Of a stretch of DNA of 50,751 bases, positions 15,523 through 24,056 are shown piece after piece. Origin of the DNA: 73-13 sp035556075. Lineage in GTDB: Bacteria > Actinomycetota > Actinomycetes > Actinomycetales > Microbacteriaceae. Location of the stretch: the NCBI GenBank assembly GCA_035556075.1, contig DATMFQ010000020.1:1-50751 (forward strand). Direction: 5' to 3'. The notes under the pieces are model-generated. The model saw only the letters and a program-made list of their open reading frames with translations, was not told where the DNA came from and did no database searches. The position numbers and the translations under genes were made by a program. Every line of letters begins with the position of its first letter. The first letter of the stretch is position 1.

Positions 15523-16037
15523 CGCACATCTCGGTCACGATCAACGGGCAGTTGGTCGAGCGCGACGTGGACCCCCGGGTCCTGCTCGTGCACTTCCTCC
15601 GCGACGACCTCGGCATGACCGGCACGCACTGGGGCTGCGACACGACGAACTGCGGCGTGTGCAGCGTCCTGCTCGACGGGCAGCCGGTCAAATCCTGCAC
15701 GGTCCTCGCCGTCATGGCGGACGGGCATGAGGTGCGCACGGTCGAGGGGCTCGAGGTCGATGGCGTGCTCGACCCGATCCAGCAGGGCTTCATGGAGGAG
15801 CACGGACTGCAGTGCGGGTTCTGCACCCCGGGCATGCTCATGACCGGCCGAGCACTGCTCGATGAGAATCCGCACCCCACGGAACACGAGATCCGCGAGG
15901 CGATCTCGGGCCAGATCTGCCGGTGCACCGGCTACGCGACCATCGTCCGCTCCATCCAGTGGGCGGCGGACCATCCCGCCGGGATCACGAACGGCCAGGC
16001 GGAGCAGCACGCGGTGAAGGAGGAGGCGTCAGCATGA
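15519..16037 (+). CDS. coxS: CO dehydrogenase small [2Fe-2S] subunit CoxS
   Basis: A 172-residue iron-sulfur subunit with two [2Fe-2S] clusters. The plant-type cluster is held by C40, C45, C48 and C60 (GCDTTNCGVCSV through KSC). The second is held by C99 and C102 (QCGFC) and by C134 and C136 (CRCTGY). Order and spacing match the small subunits of CO dehydrogenase and related hydroxylases. It overlaps coxM and coxL at ATGA junctions, so the three subunits should be made in fixed ratio. Confidence 0.95.
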   Translation: MTHISVTINGQLVERDVDPRVLLVHFLRDDLGMTGTHWGCDTTNCGVCSVLLDGQPVKSCTVLAVMADGHEVRTVEGLEVDGVLDPIQQGFMEEHGLQCGFCTPGMLMTGRALLDENPHPTEHEIREAISGQICRCTGYATIVRSIQWAADHPAGITNGQAEQHAVKEEASA

Positions 16038-18487
16038 CCATCATCGACCAGCCGCGAGCGGCTCGCCGCCACGAGGACGCCGAGGACTTCGGCGCCGAGC
16101 ACGGTCGCGATCACGCGCACAACCCCGCGGCCGACGACCCGCACCGGCCCCTCGGTTTCGGGCGGTTGCAGCGCAAGGAGGACCCGCGGTTCGTCCGCGG
16201 CCAGGGCAACTACACGGACGACATCCAGCTCGCCGGCATGCTGCATGGCGCGATCCTGCGCTCCCCGCTCGCCCACGCGAGGATCAACTCCATCGACACG
16301 AGCGCGGCGCTCGCGCACCCGGGCGTCGTCGCCGTCATCACGGCGAAGGACCTCGAGCCGCTGGGCCTCGCGTGGATGCCGACGCTGTCCTACGACACCC
16401 AGTCAGTGCTCGCGAGCGACAAGGTGCGCTTCCAAGGCCAGGAGGTCGCCTTCGTCATCGCGGAGGACCGCTACGCCGCGCGCGACGCGCTCGAGCTCAT
16501 CGACGTCGACTACGACATCCTCCCCGTCGTCCACGACGCGCGCCGGGCACTCGACGCGGACGCCCCGCTCATTCGTGACGACCTCGAGGGCCGTACCGAC
16601 AACCACATCGCCGACTGGGAGTGCGGCGACCAGGCGGCGTGGGAGGCGGTCAAGGCGAAGGCCGACCACGTCGTCTCGCAGGAGATCGTCTACCCGCGGG
16701 TGCACCCCGCGCCGATGGAGACCTGCGGCGCCGTCGCCGACTTCAACAAGGTCTCCGGCGAGCTCAACCTCTACGTCACCTCGCAGGCACCGCACGCGCA
16801 CCGCACGGTGTTCGCGCTCGTCGCGGGGCTCCCCGAGCACAAGATCAACCTGATCTCGCCCGACGTCGGCGGCGGCTTCGGCAACAAGGTCCCCGTTTAC
16901 CCCGGCTATGTCCTCGCGACGGTCGGCTCGATCGTCACCGGCAAGCCGGTCAAGTGGATGGAGGACCGCAGCGAGAACCTCATGTCGACGGGGTTCGCTC
17001 GCGACTACATCATGCAGGGGGAGATCGCGTTCAACAGCGATGGGACGCTCCTTGGCCTGCACGCCTTCGCGCTCGCCGACCATGGCGCGTTCAACGCGAC
17101 GGCCCAGCCGACGAAGTATCCGGCCGGATTCTTCAACATCTTCCCCGGTAGCTACACCTGGGAGGCGGTCTACGGCAAGGTCACCTCGGTCTACACGAAC
17201 AAGGCGCCCGGTGGTGTCGCCTACGCGTGCTCGTTCCGGATCACCGAGGCCTCCTACCTCGTCGAGCGCATGGTCGACCGGGCAGCGATGGAGCTCGGGA
17301 TGGACCCGGCCGAGCTGCGGCTGAAGAACTTCATCAAGCCCGAGCAGTTCCCCTACGACAACAAGGCGGGATTCGAGTACGACTCGGGCCGGTACGAGGA
17401 GACGATGCGGCACGCGATGCAGCTCATCGGCTACGAGGAGCTGCGCAAGGAGCAGGCCGAGAAGCGTGCCCGCGGGGAGCTCATGGGCATCGGCATCTCG
17501 TTCTTCACCGAGGGCGTCGGCGCCGGACCGCGCAAGCACATGGACATCCTCGGTCTCGGCATGGCTGACGGGGCCGAGCTCCGCATTCATCCGACCGGCA
17601 AGGCGCAGCTGCGGATCTCGGTCCAGACGCAGGGGCAGGGCCACGAGACGACGTTCGCGCAGATCGTCGCCGAGGAGCTCGGTCTCCCACCCGAGGACAT
17701 CGATGTCATCCACGGCGACACGAGGAACACGCCATACGGCCTCGGCACCTACGGGAGCCGGTCGACGCCAGTGTCCGGCGCCGCGGCCTCGCTCGTCGCA
17801 CGGAAGGTCCGCGACAAAGCGAAGCTGGTCGCGGCCGCGATGCTCGAGGTGAGCCCCGACGACCTCGAGTGGGAGAAGGGACGCTGGTACGTCAAGGGCG
17901 ACCCGACCGCCGGCAAGACGATCCAGGAGGTCGCCTTCGCGGTGCACGGCACGATGACGCTGCCGGACGGGGTGGATGGCAATCTCGACGCCGTCGTCAC
18001 CTATGACCCGCCGAACCTCACCTACCCGTATGGCGCGTACTTCTGCGTCACCGACATCGATCCGGGCACGGGGAAGGTGACCATCCGGCGGTTCCTCGCG
18101 GTCGACGACTGTGGGACGCGGATCAACCCCATGGTCATCGAGGGGCAGGTGCACGGCGGGCTCACCGACGGGGTCGGCATGGCGCTCATGCAGTTCATCG
18201 GCTTCGACGAGCAGGGCAACTGCCTCGGCGGGTCCTTCATGGATTACCTCATCCCATCTGCGCTCGAGGTGCCCGACTGGGAGACCGGGTTCACGGTCAC
18301 CCCGTCACCGCACCACCCGATCGGGGCGAAGGGGATCGGTGAGTCGGCAACCGTCGGCTCACCGTCGGCGATCATGAACTCGGTGATCGACGCCCTCCGC
18401 CCGCTCGGGGTGACCGGGATGGACATGCCCGCGACCCCGAACCGGGTCTGGGATGCGATGAATGGGCGGGCCACGCCGCCGGTGTGA
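16034..18487 (+). CDS. coxL: aerobic CO dehydrogenase large subunit CoxL, form I
   Basis: An 817-residue molybdenum subunit. Residues 396-402 read AYACSFR, fitting AYXCSFR, the form I CoxL loop; C399 is the expected ligand of copper in the Mo-S-Cu site. Form II enzymes have AYRGAGR instead. Also present are PDVGGGFGNK, QTQGQGHETTFAQI and the C-terminal KGIGESATVGSP, whose Glu is the general base of molybdenum hydroxylases. The N-terminal 40 residues are charged and His/Asp-rich. The ATG at 16034 overlaps the coxS stop and follows AGGAGG. It would oxidise CO to CO2. Position 398 is Ala where many form I enzymes have Arg. Confidence 0.92.
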   Translation: MTIIDQPRAARRHEDAEDFGAEHGRDHAHNPAADDPHRPLGFGRLQRKEDPRFVRGQGNYTDDIQLAGMLHGAILRSPLAHARINSIDTSAALAHPGVVAVITAKDLEPLGLAWMPTLSYDTQSVLASDKVRFQGQEVAFVIAEDRYAARDALELIDVDYDILPVVHDARRALDADAPLIRDDLEGRTDNHIADWECGDQAAWEAVKAKADHVVSQEIVYPRVHPAPMETCGAVADFNKVSGELNLYVTSQAPHAHRTVFALVAGLPEHKINLISPDVGGGFGNKVPVYPGYVLATVGSIVTGKPVKWMEDRSENLMSTGFARDYIMQGEIAFNSDGTLLGLHAFALADHGAFNATAQPTKYPAGFFNIFPGSYTWEAVYGKVTSVYTNKAPGGVAYACSFRITEASYLVERMVDRAAMELGMDPAELRLKNFIKPEQFPYDNKAGFEYDSGRYEETMRHAMQLIGYEELRKEQAEKRARGELMGIGISFFTEGVGAGPRKHMDILGLGMADGAELRIHPTGKAQLRISVQTQGQGHETTFAQIVAEELGLPPEDIDVIHGDTRNTPYGLGTYGSRSTPVSGAAASLVARKVRDKAKLVAAAMLEVSPDDLEWEKGRWYVKGDPTAGKTIQEVAFAVHGTMTLPDGVDGNLDAVVTYDPPNLTYPYGAYFCVTDIDPGTGKVTIRRFLAVDDCGTRINPMVIEGQVHGGLTDGVGMALMQFIGFDEQGNCLGGSFMDYLIPSALEVPDWETGFTVTPSPHHPIGAKGIGESATVGSPSAIMNSVIDALRPLGVTGMDMPATPNRVWDAMNGRATPPV

Positions 18488-18535
18488 CGCACCGGAGCTG
18501 TCACGAGAACGGAGCCGACACCAGAGGGGAGAGCG

Positions 18536-19570
18536 GTGCAGACCAACGAGACCGTCACCGGTCGTCAGCGGGAGCTCGAGCGCCAGCAGCAGGCGTTCGT
18601 GCGGGCGACCGTCGTGCGGACCGAGCGGCCGACGAGCGCCCGCGCGGGGGACACCGCCGTCGTCGACGCGCTCGGGGTCATGACCGGTTTCGTCGGGGGC
18701 ACCTGCGTCGAGGCCTCGGTCCGCGAGTACAGCCTCCAGGTCCTCGAGCGCGAGGAGCCGTTGCTGCTCCAGGTCCGGCCCGGTGAGCCCGGCGCCCGGC
18801 AGCTCGAGGGCGCCGTCGAAGTACACAACCCCTGCCTGTCCGGAGGATCCGTGGACATCTTCCTCGAGCCGGTCGTCCCGGCCCCACACCTCGTCGTCGT
18901 CGGGGAGCACCCGGTCGCCCAGGCGCTCGCGCGGCTCGGCGCGGCACTCGGCTATCGGATGGAGGTCGCGGACGGCGCGGACTGGGAGCCGGGCGACGGC
19001 ATCGCCGGGGTCATCGTCGCTGCGCACGGCAAGGGGGAGGAGCCCGCGCTCGAACGCGCCCTCACCGCCGGGATCCCGTACATCGGCCTCGTCGCGAGCG
19101 ACAAGCGCGGCCCCGCCGTCGTCGCCTCGCTCGAAGTCGATGACGCGCTCCGCGCCCGGGTGCGCACGCCCGCGGGCATGAAGCTCGGCGGCGACCGCCC
19201 GGAGGAGATCGCGCTCGGGATCCTCGCCGAGTTCGTCCAGGCGCGGGCTTCCGGCGGCGGCATCGTCGCCGCGCCGCGGGGGGACGCCGGGCATGGGGGG
19301 CACGATGCGCATGCGGAGCACGACTCGCACGACGGACACGATGCGCATGACGGCCACGGCCCCCACGACGCGCCGCACGAGTACCGCCCACCGGCAGGGC
19401 CGCAGACGAATGGCCCCGTCACGGCCATCGACCCGGTGTGCGGGATGACGGTCATCGCGGCGCCGCCGACGCTGCACGTCGAGCACGAGGGCCGCTCGGT
19501 GTGGTTCTGCGGCGAGAGCTGCCGTCGCGCATTCCGCAAGGAACCCGAGCGCTATGCGACCGGCGTTTGA
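18536..19570 (+). CDS. coxF: CoxF-like XdhC protein with His-rich linker and YHS domain
   Basis: A 344-residue three-part protein. Residues 20-90 resemble the XdhC/CoxI N-terminal domain (FVGGTCVEASVREY). Residues 117-235 form the XdhC-C Rossmann domain (PHLVVVGEHPVAQALARLG). Residues 252-281 form a linker with ten His in about thirty residues, in GH-x-x-HD-x-H repeats. Residues 297-342 form a YHS domain (DPVCGMTV, then VWFCGESCRRAF) with C302, C325 and C329. XdhC-type proteins deliver or sulfurate molybdenum cofactor; YHS and His-rich segments bind metals. The GTG at 18536 follows AGGGGAG. It overlaps mocA by 17 bases. A copper-loading role is my inference. Confidence 0.85.
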   Translation: MQTNETVTGRQRELERQQQAFVRATVVRTERPTSARAGDTAVVDALGVMTGFVGGTCVEASVREYSLQVLEREEPLLLQVRPGEPGARQLEGAVEVHNPCLSGGSVDIFLEPVVPAPHLVVVGEHPVAQALARLGAALGYRMEVADGADWEPGDGIAGVIVAAHGKGEEPALERALTAGIPYIGLVASDKRGPAVVASLEVDDALRARVRTPAGMKLGGDRPEEIALGILAEFVQARASGGGIVAAPRGDAGHGGHDAHAEHDSHDGHDAHDGHGPHDAPHEYRPPAGPQTNGPVTAIDPVCGMTVIAAPPTLHVEHEGRSVWFCGESCRRAFRKEPERYATGV

Positions 19571-20162
19571 TCTGCGACTCGCGGCCGTCGTGCTCGCGGC
19601 CGGGAGTTCGAGCCGTCTCGGTCGGCCGAAACAGCTCCTCCCCTTCGGCTCCGGCGTGCTCCTCGACGTCGTGCTCGACCTCGTGCGCGCGGGTTCCTTC
19701 GCGCAGCGCATCGTGACGCTCGGCGGCGCCGCGGACGAGGTCGAGGCGACGGTCGACCTCAGCGGTTTCGACGTCGTGCGCAACGAGGACTACCGGACCG
19801 GCTGCTCCTCCTCGATCAGCGCCGCCGTCGACGCAGTCGCCCCCGACATTGACGGCATCGTGCTGCTCCTCGGCGACCAGCCGATGATGCGTGCCGCCTC
19901 GATCGAGGCGGTCATCGGTGGCCGGGGCGACGCACCCATCGCGGTCGCCCGCTACCGGGACGGGATCGCCCACCCATTCGTCCTCACCCGCGCGACGTTC
20001 CCCGCGCTCGGGGCGCTACAGGGCGACCGTGGGGTGTGGAAGCTCATCGAGCGGCTCGGCACCGCCGTCGCCCGGGTCGACGTCGAGGGCGTCGTGCCGC
20101 GGGACGTCGACACCGAGGCCGACTACCAGGCGCTGCTCGCCGAGACCGCGGGGCTCGTGTGA
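19554..20162 (+). CDS. mocA: MocA-like molybdenum cofactor cytidylyltransferase
   Basis: A 202-residue nucleotidyltransferase with VVLAAGSSSRLGRPKQLLPF (about 12-31), the loop typical of MocA/MobA-like enzymes, and LLGDQPMM for metal binding. CO dehydrogenases use molybdopterin cytosine dinucleotide, so a dedicated CTP-using enzyme inside the cox operon makes sense; CTP versus GTP preference is inferred from context and the MocA-like G-S-S-S-R-L-G-x-P-K-Q. The start overlaps coxF by 17 bases, and its end overlaps the coxD start. Confidence 0.87.
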   Translation: MRPAFDLRLAAVVLAAGSSSRLGRPKQLLPFGSGVLLDVVLDLVRAGSFAQRIVTLGGAADEVEATVDLSGFDVVRNEDYRTGCSSSISAAVDAVAPDIDGIVLLLGDQPMMRAASIEAVIGGRGDAPIAVARYRDGIAHPFVLTRATFPALGALQGDRGVWKLIERLGTAVARVDVEGVVPRDVDTEADYQALLAETAGLV

Positions 20163-21055
20163 CCGACCCGCTCGCCTCGCTCGTCCCCGATGCCGCCGCG
20201 CTCGGGGCGGCGCTCGACGGCGTCGATCACCTCGTCGACGAGGGCCTGGCGACCGCGCTCTTCCTCGCCATTCGCCTCCGGCGTCCGCTGCTGCTCGAAG
20301 GGGAGGCGGGTGTCGGCAAGACCTCCGCCGCGAAGGCGATTGCCACGATCCTCGACACGCCGCTGTACCGCCTGCAGTGCTACGAAGGCATCGATGCCGG
20401 CGAGGCGATCTACGAGTGGAACTACCAGCGCCAGCTGCTCGCGATCCGGCTCGCCGATACCCGGAGCGAGCGGCTCGACGAGCGCGACCTCTTCGCCACC
20501 GACTACCTGCTCCGGCGCCCGATCCTCCAGGCCATCGAGCACCCCGGCCCGCGGCCAGCCGTGCTCCTGCTCGACGAGATCGACCGGGCGGACGCCGAGT
20601 TCGAGGCCTTCACCTTCGAGGCGCTCGCCGAGGCGTCAGTGACGATCCCCGAGCTCGGCACGGTGACCGCCGCGGTGCCGCCCATCGTCGTGCTCACCTC
20701 GAATCGCACGCGCGACCTCCACGACGCGCTCACCCGCCGCTGTCTCTACCACTGGATCGACTTCCCGGCACCCGAGCGGGTGCTCGAGATCGTCCGGCGG
20801 CGCGTGAGGAATGCGGGCGAGCCGCTCGTGCTCCAGGCCGTCGAGACGGTCGGACGGTTGCGCGACCTCGACCTGGTCAAACCGCCGGGCGTCGCCGAGC
20901 TCATCGACTGGGTGAGCGCGCTCACCGCGCTCGGCATCAATCGGCTCGACGCCGCGACCGCGTCGCTCACCTGGGGTGCGGTCGTCAAGAATCGCGACGA
21001 CCTCGACCTCGTCGCGGCGAAGGACGCTGGAGCGCTGGTGGGTGCCGATGCGTGA
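20159..21055 (+). CDS. coxD: MoxR-type AAA ATPase CoxD
   Basis: A 298-residue AAA+ ATPase of the MoxR class. Walker A is GEAGVGKT at 48-55, Walker B LLLDEID at 136-142, sensor region VLTSNRTRDL. In Oligotropha, CoxD is needed to mature the Mo-Cu centre of CO dehydrogenase, working with the VWA protein CoxE. The GTG at 20159 is used because it overlaps the mocA stop (GTGTGA) and starts the family-typical sequence. Its end overlaps coxE by eight bases. Confidence 0.92.
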   Translation: MTDPLASLVPDAAALGAALDGVDHLVDEGLATALFLAIRLRRPLLLEGEAGVGKTSAAKAIATILDTPLYRLQCYEGIDAGEAIYEWNYQRQLLAIRLADTRSERLDERDLFATDYLLRRPILQAIEHPGPRPAVLLLDEIDRADAEFEAFTFEALAEASVTIPELGTVTAAVPPIVVLTSNRTRDLHDALTRRCLYHWIDFPAPERVLEIVRRRVRNAGEPLVLQAVETVGRLRDLDLVKPPGVAELIDWVSALTALGINRLDAATASLTWGAVVKNRDDLDLVAAKDAGALVGADA

Positions 21056-22292
21056 GCAGCAGGTTGCGTACCAGCCCGACCACCTCGGCCGCGACTATCG
21101 CGTCGACCCGGCCGCGCTCGCGACCGCGTTCGCGCACGCGTTGCGCCGAGGTGGGCTGCCGACCGCACCGGAGCGTGCCGCCTGGTTCGCCGACGCGGTC
21201 CGGCTCGTCCCGCCCGTGACAAGGACCGACCTCTACTGGACCGCCCGCGCGGTCTTCGTCACGGCCGAGGGGCAGATCGCCGACTTCGACCGGGTCTTTG
21301 CCGCCGTGTTCGACGGGGATGCGGATTGGGCTGACGCCCGCGGCGGGGACCCCTCCGACGACCTCGACGCGATCCGGCACCGCACGGCGCCGTCCGAGCC
21401 GGGGTCCGAGGCGGCCGCCGCAGGGACACGCGACCAGCCCGCCGTGCCGCGGCCCGCCGGCCCCGACGGTCGCGGCGACGACGCCGACGGCCGGGACGCG
21501 CTCATGATGGCGGCGAGCCACGAGGAGCGGCTGCACGAGACTTCGTTCGCTGAGCTGAGCGAGGACGAGGTCGCCGGCATCCGCCGCCTCGTCGCCGACC
21601 TCGTCATCCGCCCACCGCTGCGGCCCGCGCGCCGGGCGAGGACCGCGCCGAACGGGCAGCGGGTCGACCTGCGTCGCACCATCCGGATCGCGCGTCGCGC
21701 CGGCGGCGACACAATGCGGCTCGTGCGCACGACGCCGACGCGCCGGACGCGCCGCATCGTGCTGCTGGCCGACGTCTCCGCCTCGATGGAGCCGTACACC
21801 CGGGTCTTCCTCTCGCTCATGCAGGGGCTCGTCGTCGCGCACCGGGCGGAAGCGTTCGTGTTCGCCACCGGGCTCACCCGGCTTACCCGCCAACTCGCCG
21901 TCGGGGACCCGGATCGCGCGCTCGCGGCGGCCGCGACCGAGGCGCGAGACTGGTCGAGCGGGACTCGCATCGCGGACGGGCTCCGCGCATTCATCGACGA
22001 GCACGGTCGCCGCGGCCTCGCCCGCGGGGCGGTCGTCGTCATCCTCTCCGACGGCTGGTCGCAGGACGACCCAGCCGACATCGCGACCCAGATGGCTCGG
22101 CTCTCCCGGCTCGCGCACCGCATCGTCTGGGTGAATCCGCGGAAGGCCGCCGCGGGTTTCCAGCCGCTCGCCGGCGGGATGGCGGCGGCGCTGCCGTACG
22201 CCGACGCATTCATCAGCGGACACAGCTTCACGGCGCTGCAGGACCTCGTCCGGGCGCTCGGAGACGACCAACGCACAGCAACAAGGAGATGA
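21048..22292 (+). CDS. coxE: VWA-domain protein CoxE
   Basis: A 414-residue CoxE-like protein. The VWA domain occupies about residues 235-410, with a complete MIDAS D242-x-S244-x-S246 (VLLADVSASMEPY) and ILSDGWSQDDP. The N-terminal half is helical and followed by a low-complexity acidic/Pro/Gly stretch (about 95-150). MoxR-VWA pairs act as metal-centre maturation chaperones; here the substrate should be the CODH active site. The ATG at 21048 overlaps coxD. The protein is probably cytoplasmic, as there is no signal peptide. Confidence 0.9.
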   Translation: MREQQVAYQPDHLGRDYRVDPAALATAFAHALRRGGLPTAPERAAWFADAVRLVPPVTRTDLYWTARAVFVTAEGQIADFDRVFAAVFDGDADWADARGGDPSDDLDAIRHRTAPSEPGSEAAAAGTRDQPAVPRPAGPDGRGDDADGRDALMMAASHEERLHETSFAELSEDEVAGIRRLVADLVIRPPLRPARRARTAPNGQRVDLRRTIRIARRAGGDTMRLVRTTPTRRTRRIVLLADVSASMEPYTRVFLSLMQGLVVAHRAEAFVFATGLTRLTRQLAVGDPDRALAAAATEARDWSSGTRIADGLRAFIDEHGRRGLARGAVVVILSDGWSQDDPADIATQMARLSRLAHRIVWVNPRKAAAGFQPLAGGMAAALPYADAFISGHSFTALQDLVRALGDDQRTATRR

Positions 22293-22302
22293 GGAACCGG
22301 GC

Positions 22303-22890
22303 ATGGAGCTCAACGCGGATTTCGAGGTGCAGGCGCCGATCGATGTGGTGTGGCGCACGCTCATGGACGACCTCGCCAAGACGGCGACGATCATCCCGGG
22401 CGCCGAGGTGACTGAGCAGCTCTCGGACACCGAGTTCAAGGGCCAGGTCAAGGTCAAGGTCGGCCCACTGTCGATGACGTACCGGGGCCAGGTCGAGCTC
22501 GTCTCGCGCGACGACGCGAACCACGTCGCCGTACTCAAGGGCAAGGCGCTTGAGAAGGGCGGCCAGGGCTCCGCCGACGGGACGGCGACGATCTCGCTCA
22601 CCGGCGACGGCGACACGACCCGCGGCAGCCTCACTGCGGACGTCGGTCTGTCCGGCCGGGTCGCGGCGATGGGCAAGGGCGTCATCGACAGCGTCACGAA
22701 GCAAATGGTGCCGGTGGTCGTCAAGAACATCGAGACGCTCATCGCCGGCGGCGACACCTCCGGCGGTGGCGAGACGGCCGGTGGCGCCATCGACGGGCTC
22801 GCGGTCGCGAGAGGGGTCATCGGATCGATGTTCCGCCGCGACAAGAAGGACGACACCCCCGGGGCGGATCCCGGGGCACCCGCGGAGTAG
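22303..22890 (+). CDS. coxG: SRPBCC-family CoxG, membrane/quinone link of CODH
   Basis: A 195-residue CoxG. It starts MELNADFEVQAPIDVVWRTLMDDLAKTATIIPGAE, with the fold's ligand pocket, and continues with VKVGPLSMTYRGQVELV, typical of CoxG. After about residue 145 comes a Gly-rich stretch and a short amphipathic segment (LAVARGVIGSMFRRDKK) that could touch the membrane; there is no full TM helix. Family work ties CoxG to membrane attachment of CODH and to moving quinone between membrane and enzyme. The gene follows coxE by ten bases. Confidence 0.88.
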   Translation: MELNADFEVQAPIDVVWRTLMDDLAKTATIIPGAEVTEQLSDTEFKGQVKVKVGPLSMTYRGQVELVSRDDANHVAVLKGKALEKGGQGSADGTATISLTGDGDTTRGSLTADVGLSGRVAAMGKGVIDSVTKQMVPVVVKNIETLIAGGDTSGGGETAGGAIDGLAVARGVIGSMFRRDKKDDTPGADPGAPAE

Positions 22891-22892
22891 CC

Positions 22893-24056
22893 GTGCGCGA
22901 TGTCCTCGGCGCGCTGCTGGAGGCCTGGCGATCGGGGCAGACCGTCGGCCTTGGCACGGTCGTGCGCACCTTCAAATCCGCGCCGCGTGACCCCGGTGCC
23001 GCGATGCTCGTCACGGTCGATGGCGCGACCGTCGGTTCGGTCTCCGGCGGCTGCGTTGAGGGGGCGGTGTATGAGCTCGCGACCGAGGCCGTCGGCGGCG
23101 CGCGCCCCGTCCTCGAGCGGTACGGGATCAGTGACGACGACGCCTTCGCGGTCGGACTGACCTGCGGTGGCATTCTCGATGTCTTCGTCGAGCCGGTGAA
23201 CCAGACGACGTTTCCCGAGCTCGAGCAGGTCGCGGACGACATCGAGGCGGGTCGGCCGGTCGCGATCGCCACGGTCATCGAGCACGTCGATCCGGCACGA
23301 ATCGGCGGCCGCCTCGTGGTCTGGCCCGACCGGGCGGTCGGCTCACTCGGCAGTGCGGACGCCGACCGGCGGGTCGGCGAGGATGCGCGGGGCCTGCTGA
23401 CCGCCGGCGAGACGGCGACGCTGCACTACGGGCCGGACGGGGAGCGACTCGGCGAGGGCATGCGGGTCTTCGTCAGTAGTTTCGCTCCCCCGCCGCGGCT
23501 CATCGTCTTCGGGGCGATCGACTTCGCCGCCGCGCTCGCGAGGCTCGGCAAATTTCTTGGCTACCACGTCACGGTCTGCGATGCGCGGCCGCTCTTTCTC
23601 ACACCGGAGCGATTCCCCGGCGTCGACGAGCTCGTGCAGCGCTGGCCCGACGAGTACCTCGCGGAGGAGATCGCGGCGGGTCGCGTCGACATTCGGACGG
23701 CCATCTGCGTGCTGACCCACGACCCGAAATTCGATGTCCCGACGCTCCAGGTGGCACTGCGCGGTCCCGAGGTCGGGTACCTCGGCGCCATGGGCTCGCG
23801 GCGCACGCACGAGGACCGCCGGGAGCGCCTCCTCGAGGCGGGCCTCACGGAGGCCGAGCTCGCGCGGCTCGAGAGCCCGATCGGGCTCGCGCTCGGCGCG
23901 CGGACGCCGGAGGAGACGGCCGTGTCGATCATGGCGCAGGTGATCCAGCTCCACCGGGGTGGGAGCGGGGAGCACCTGTCCGTGACCTCGGGGCCGATCC
24001 ACGGCGACTCCGACTTCGGTGAGGAGGCCGTGCCGCTCGTCAGCCCAGGAGCATGA
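22893..24056 (+). CDS. coxI: XdhC/CoxI-family maturation factor CoxI
   Basis: A 387-residue full-length XdhC/CoxI protein, the second of the operon. The N-terminal XdhC/CoxI domain has TFKSAPRDPGAAMLV and SGGCVEGAVYELA with the conserved Cys of GGC, then LTCGGILDVFVEP. The C-terminal Rossmann domain has PRLIVFGAIDFAAALARLGK and YLGAMGSRRTHEDRRERL. Such proteins bind molybdenum cofactor and support its sulfuration before insertion. The start is GTG at 22893, two bases after the coxG stop. The 3' end overlaps convergent moeA by 17 bases, so the operon likely ends here. Confidence 0.92.
   Translation: MRDVLGALLEAWRSGQTVGLGTVVRTFKSAPRDPGAAMLVTVDGATVGSVSGGCVEGAVYELATEAVGGARPVLERYGISDDDAFAVGLTCGGILDVFVEPVNQTTFPELEQVADDIEAGRPVAIATVIEHVDPARIGGRLVVWPDRAVGSLGSADADRRVGEDARGLLTAGETATLHYGPDGERLGEGMRVFVSSFAPPPRLIVFGAIDFAAALARLGKFLGYHVTVCDARPLFLTPERFPGVDELVQRWPDEYLAEEIAAGRVDIRTAICVLTHDPKFDVPTLQVALRGPEVGYLGAMGSRRTHEDRRERLLEAGLTEAELARLESPIGLALGARTPEETAVSIMAQVIQLHRGGSGEHLSVTSGPIHGDSDFGEEAVPLVSPGA

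Noticed and set aside
16403..18154. 583-codon open frame opposite coxL
   Set aside because: Antisense shadow of a highly conserved gene.
16034..18487. Calling coxL a xanthine dehydrogenase or form II subunit
   Set aside because: The loop is AYACSFR with the copper-ligand Cys, not AYRGAGR, and the neighbours are coxD, E and G.
19310..19380. The His-rich linker DNA as a tandem repeat or assembly artefact
   Set aside because: Repeat units vary in DNA sequence and stay in frame between two intact domains, so it is genuine coding sequence.
20985..23285. 766-codon open frame opposite coxE, coxG and coxI
   Set aside because: Antisense shadow; the plus-strand genes have intact motifs and overlapping starts.
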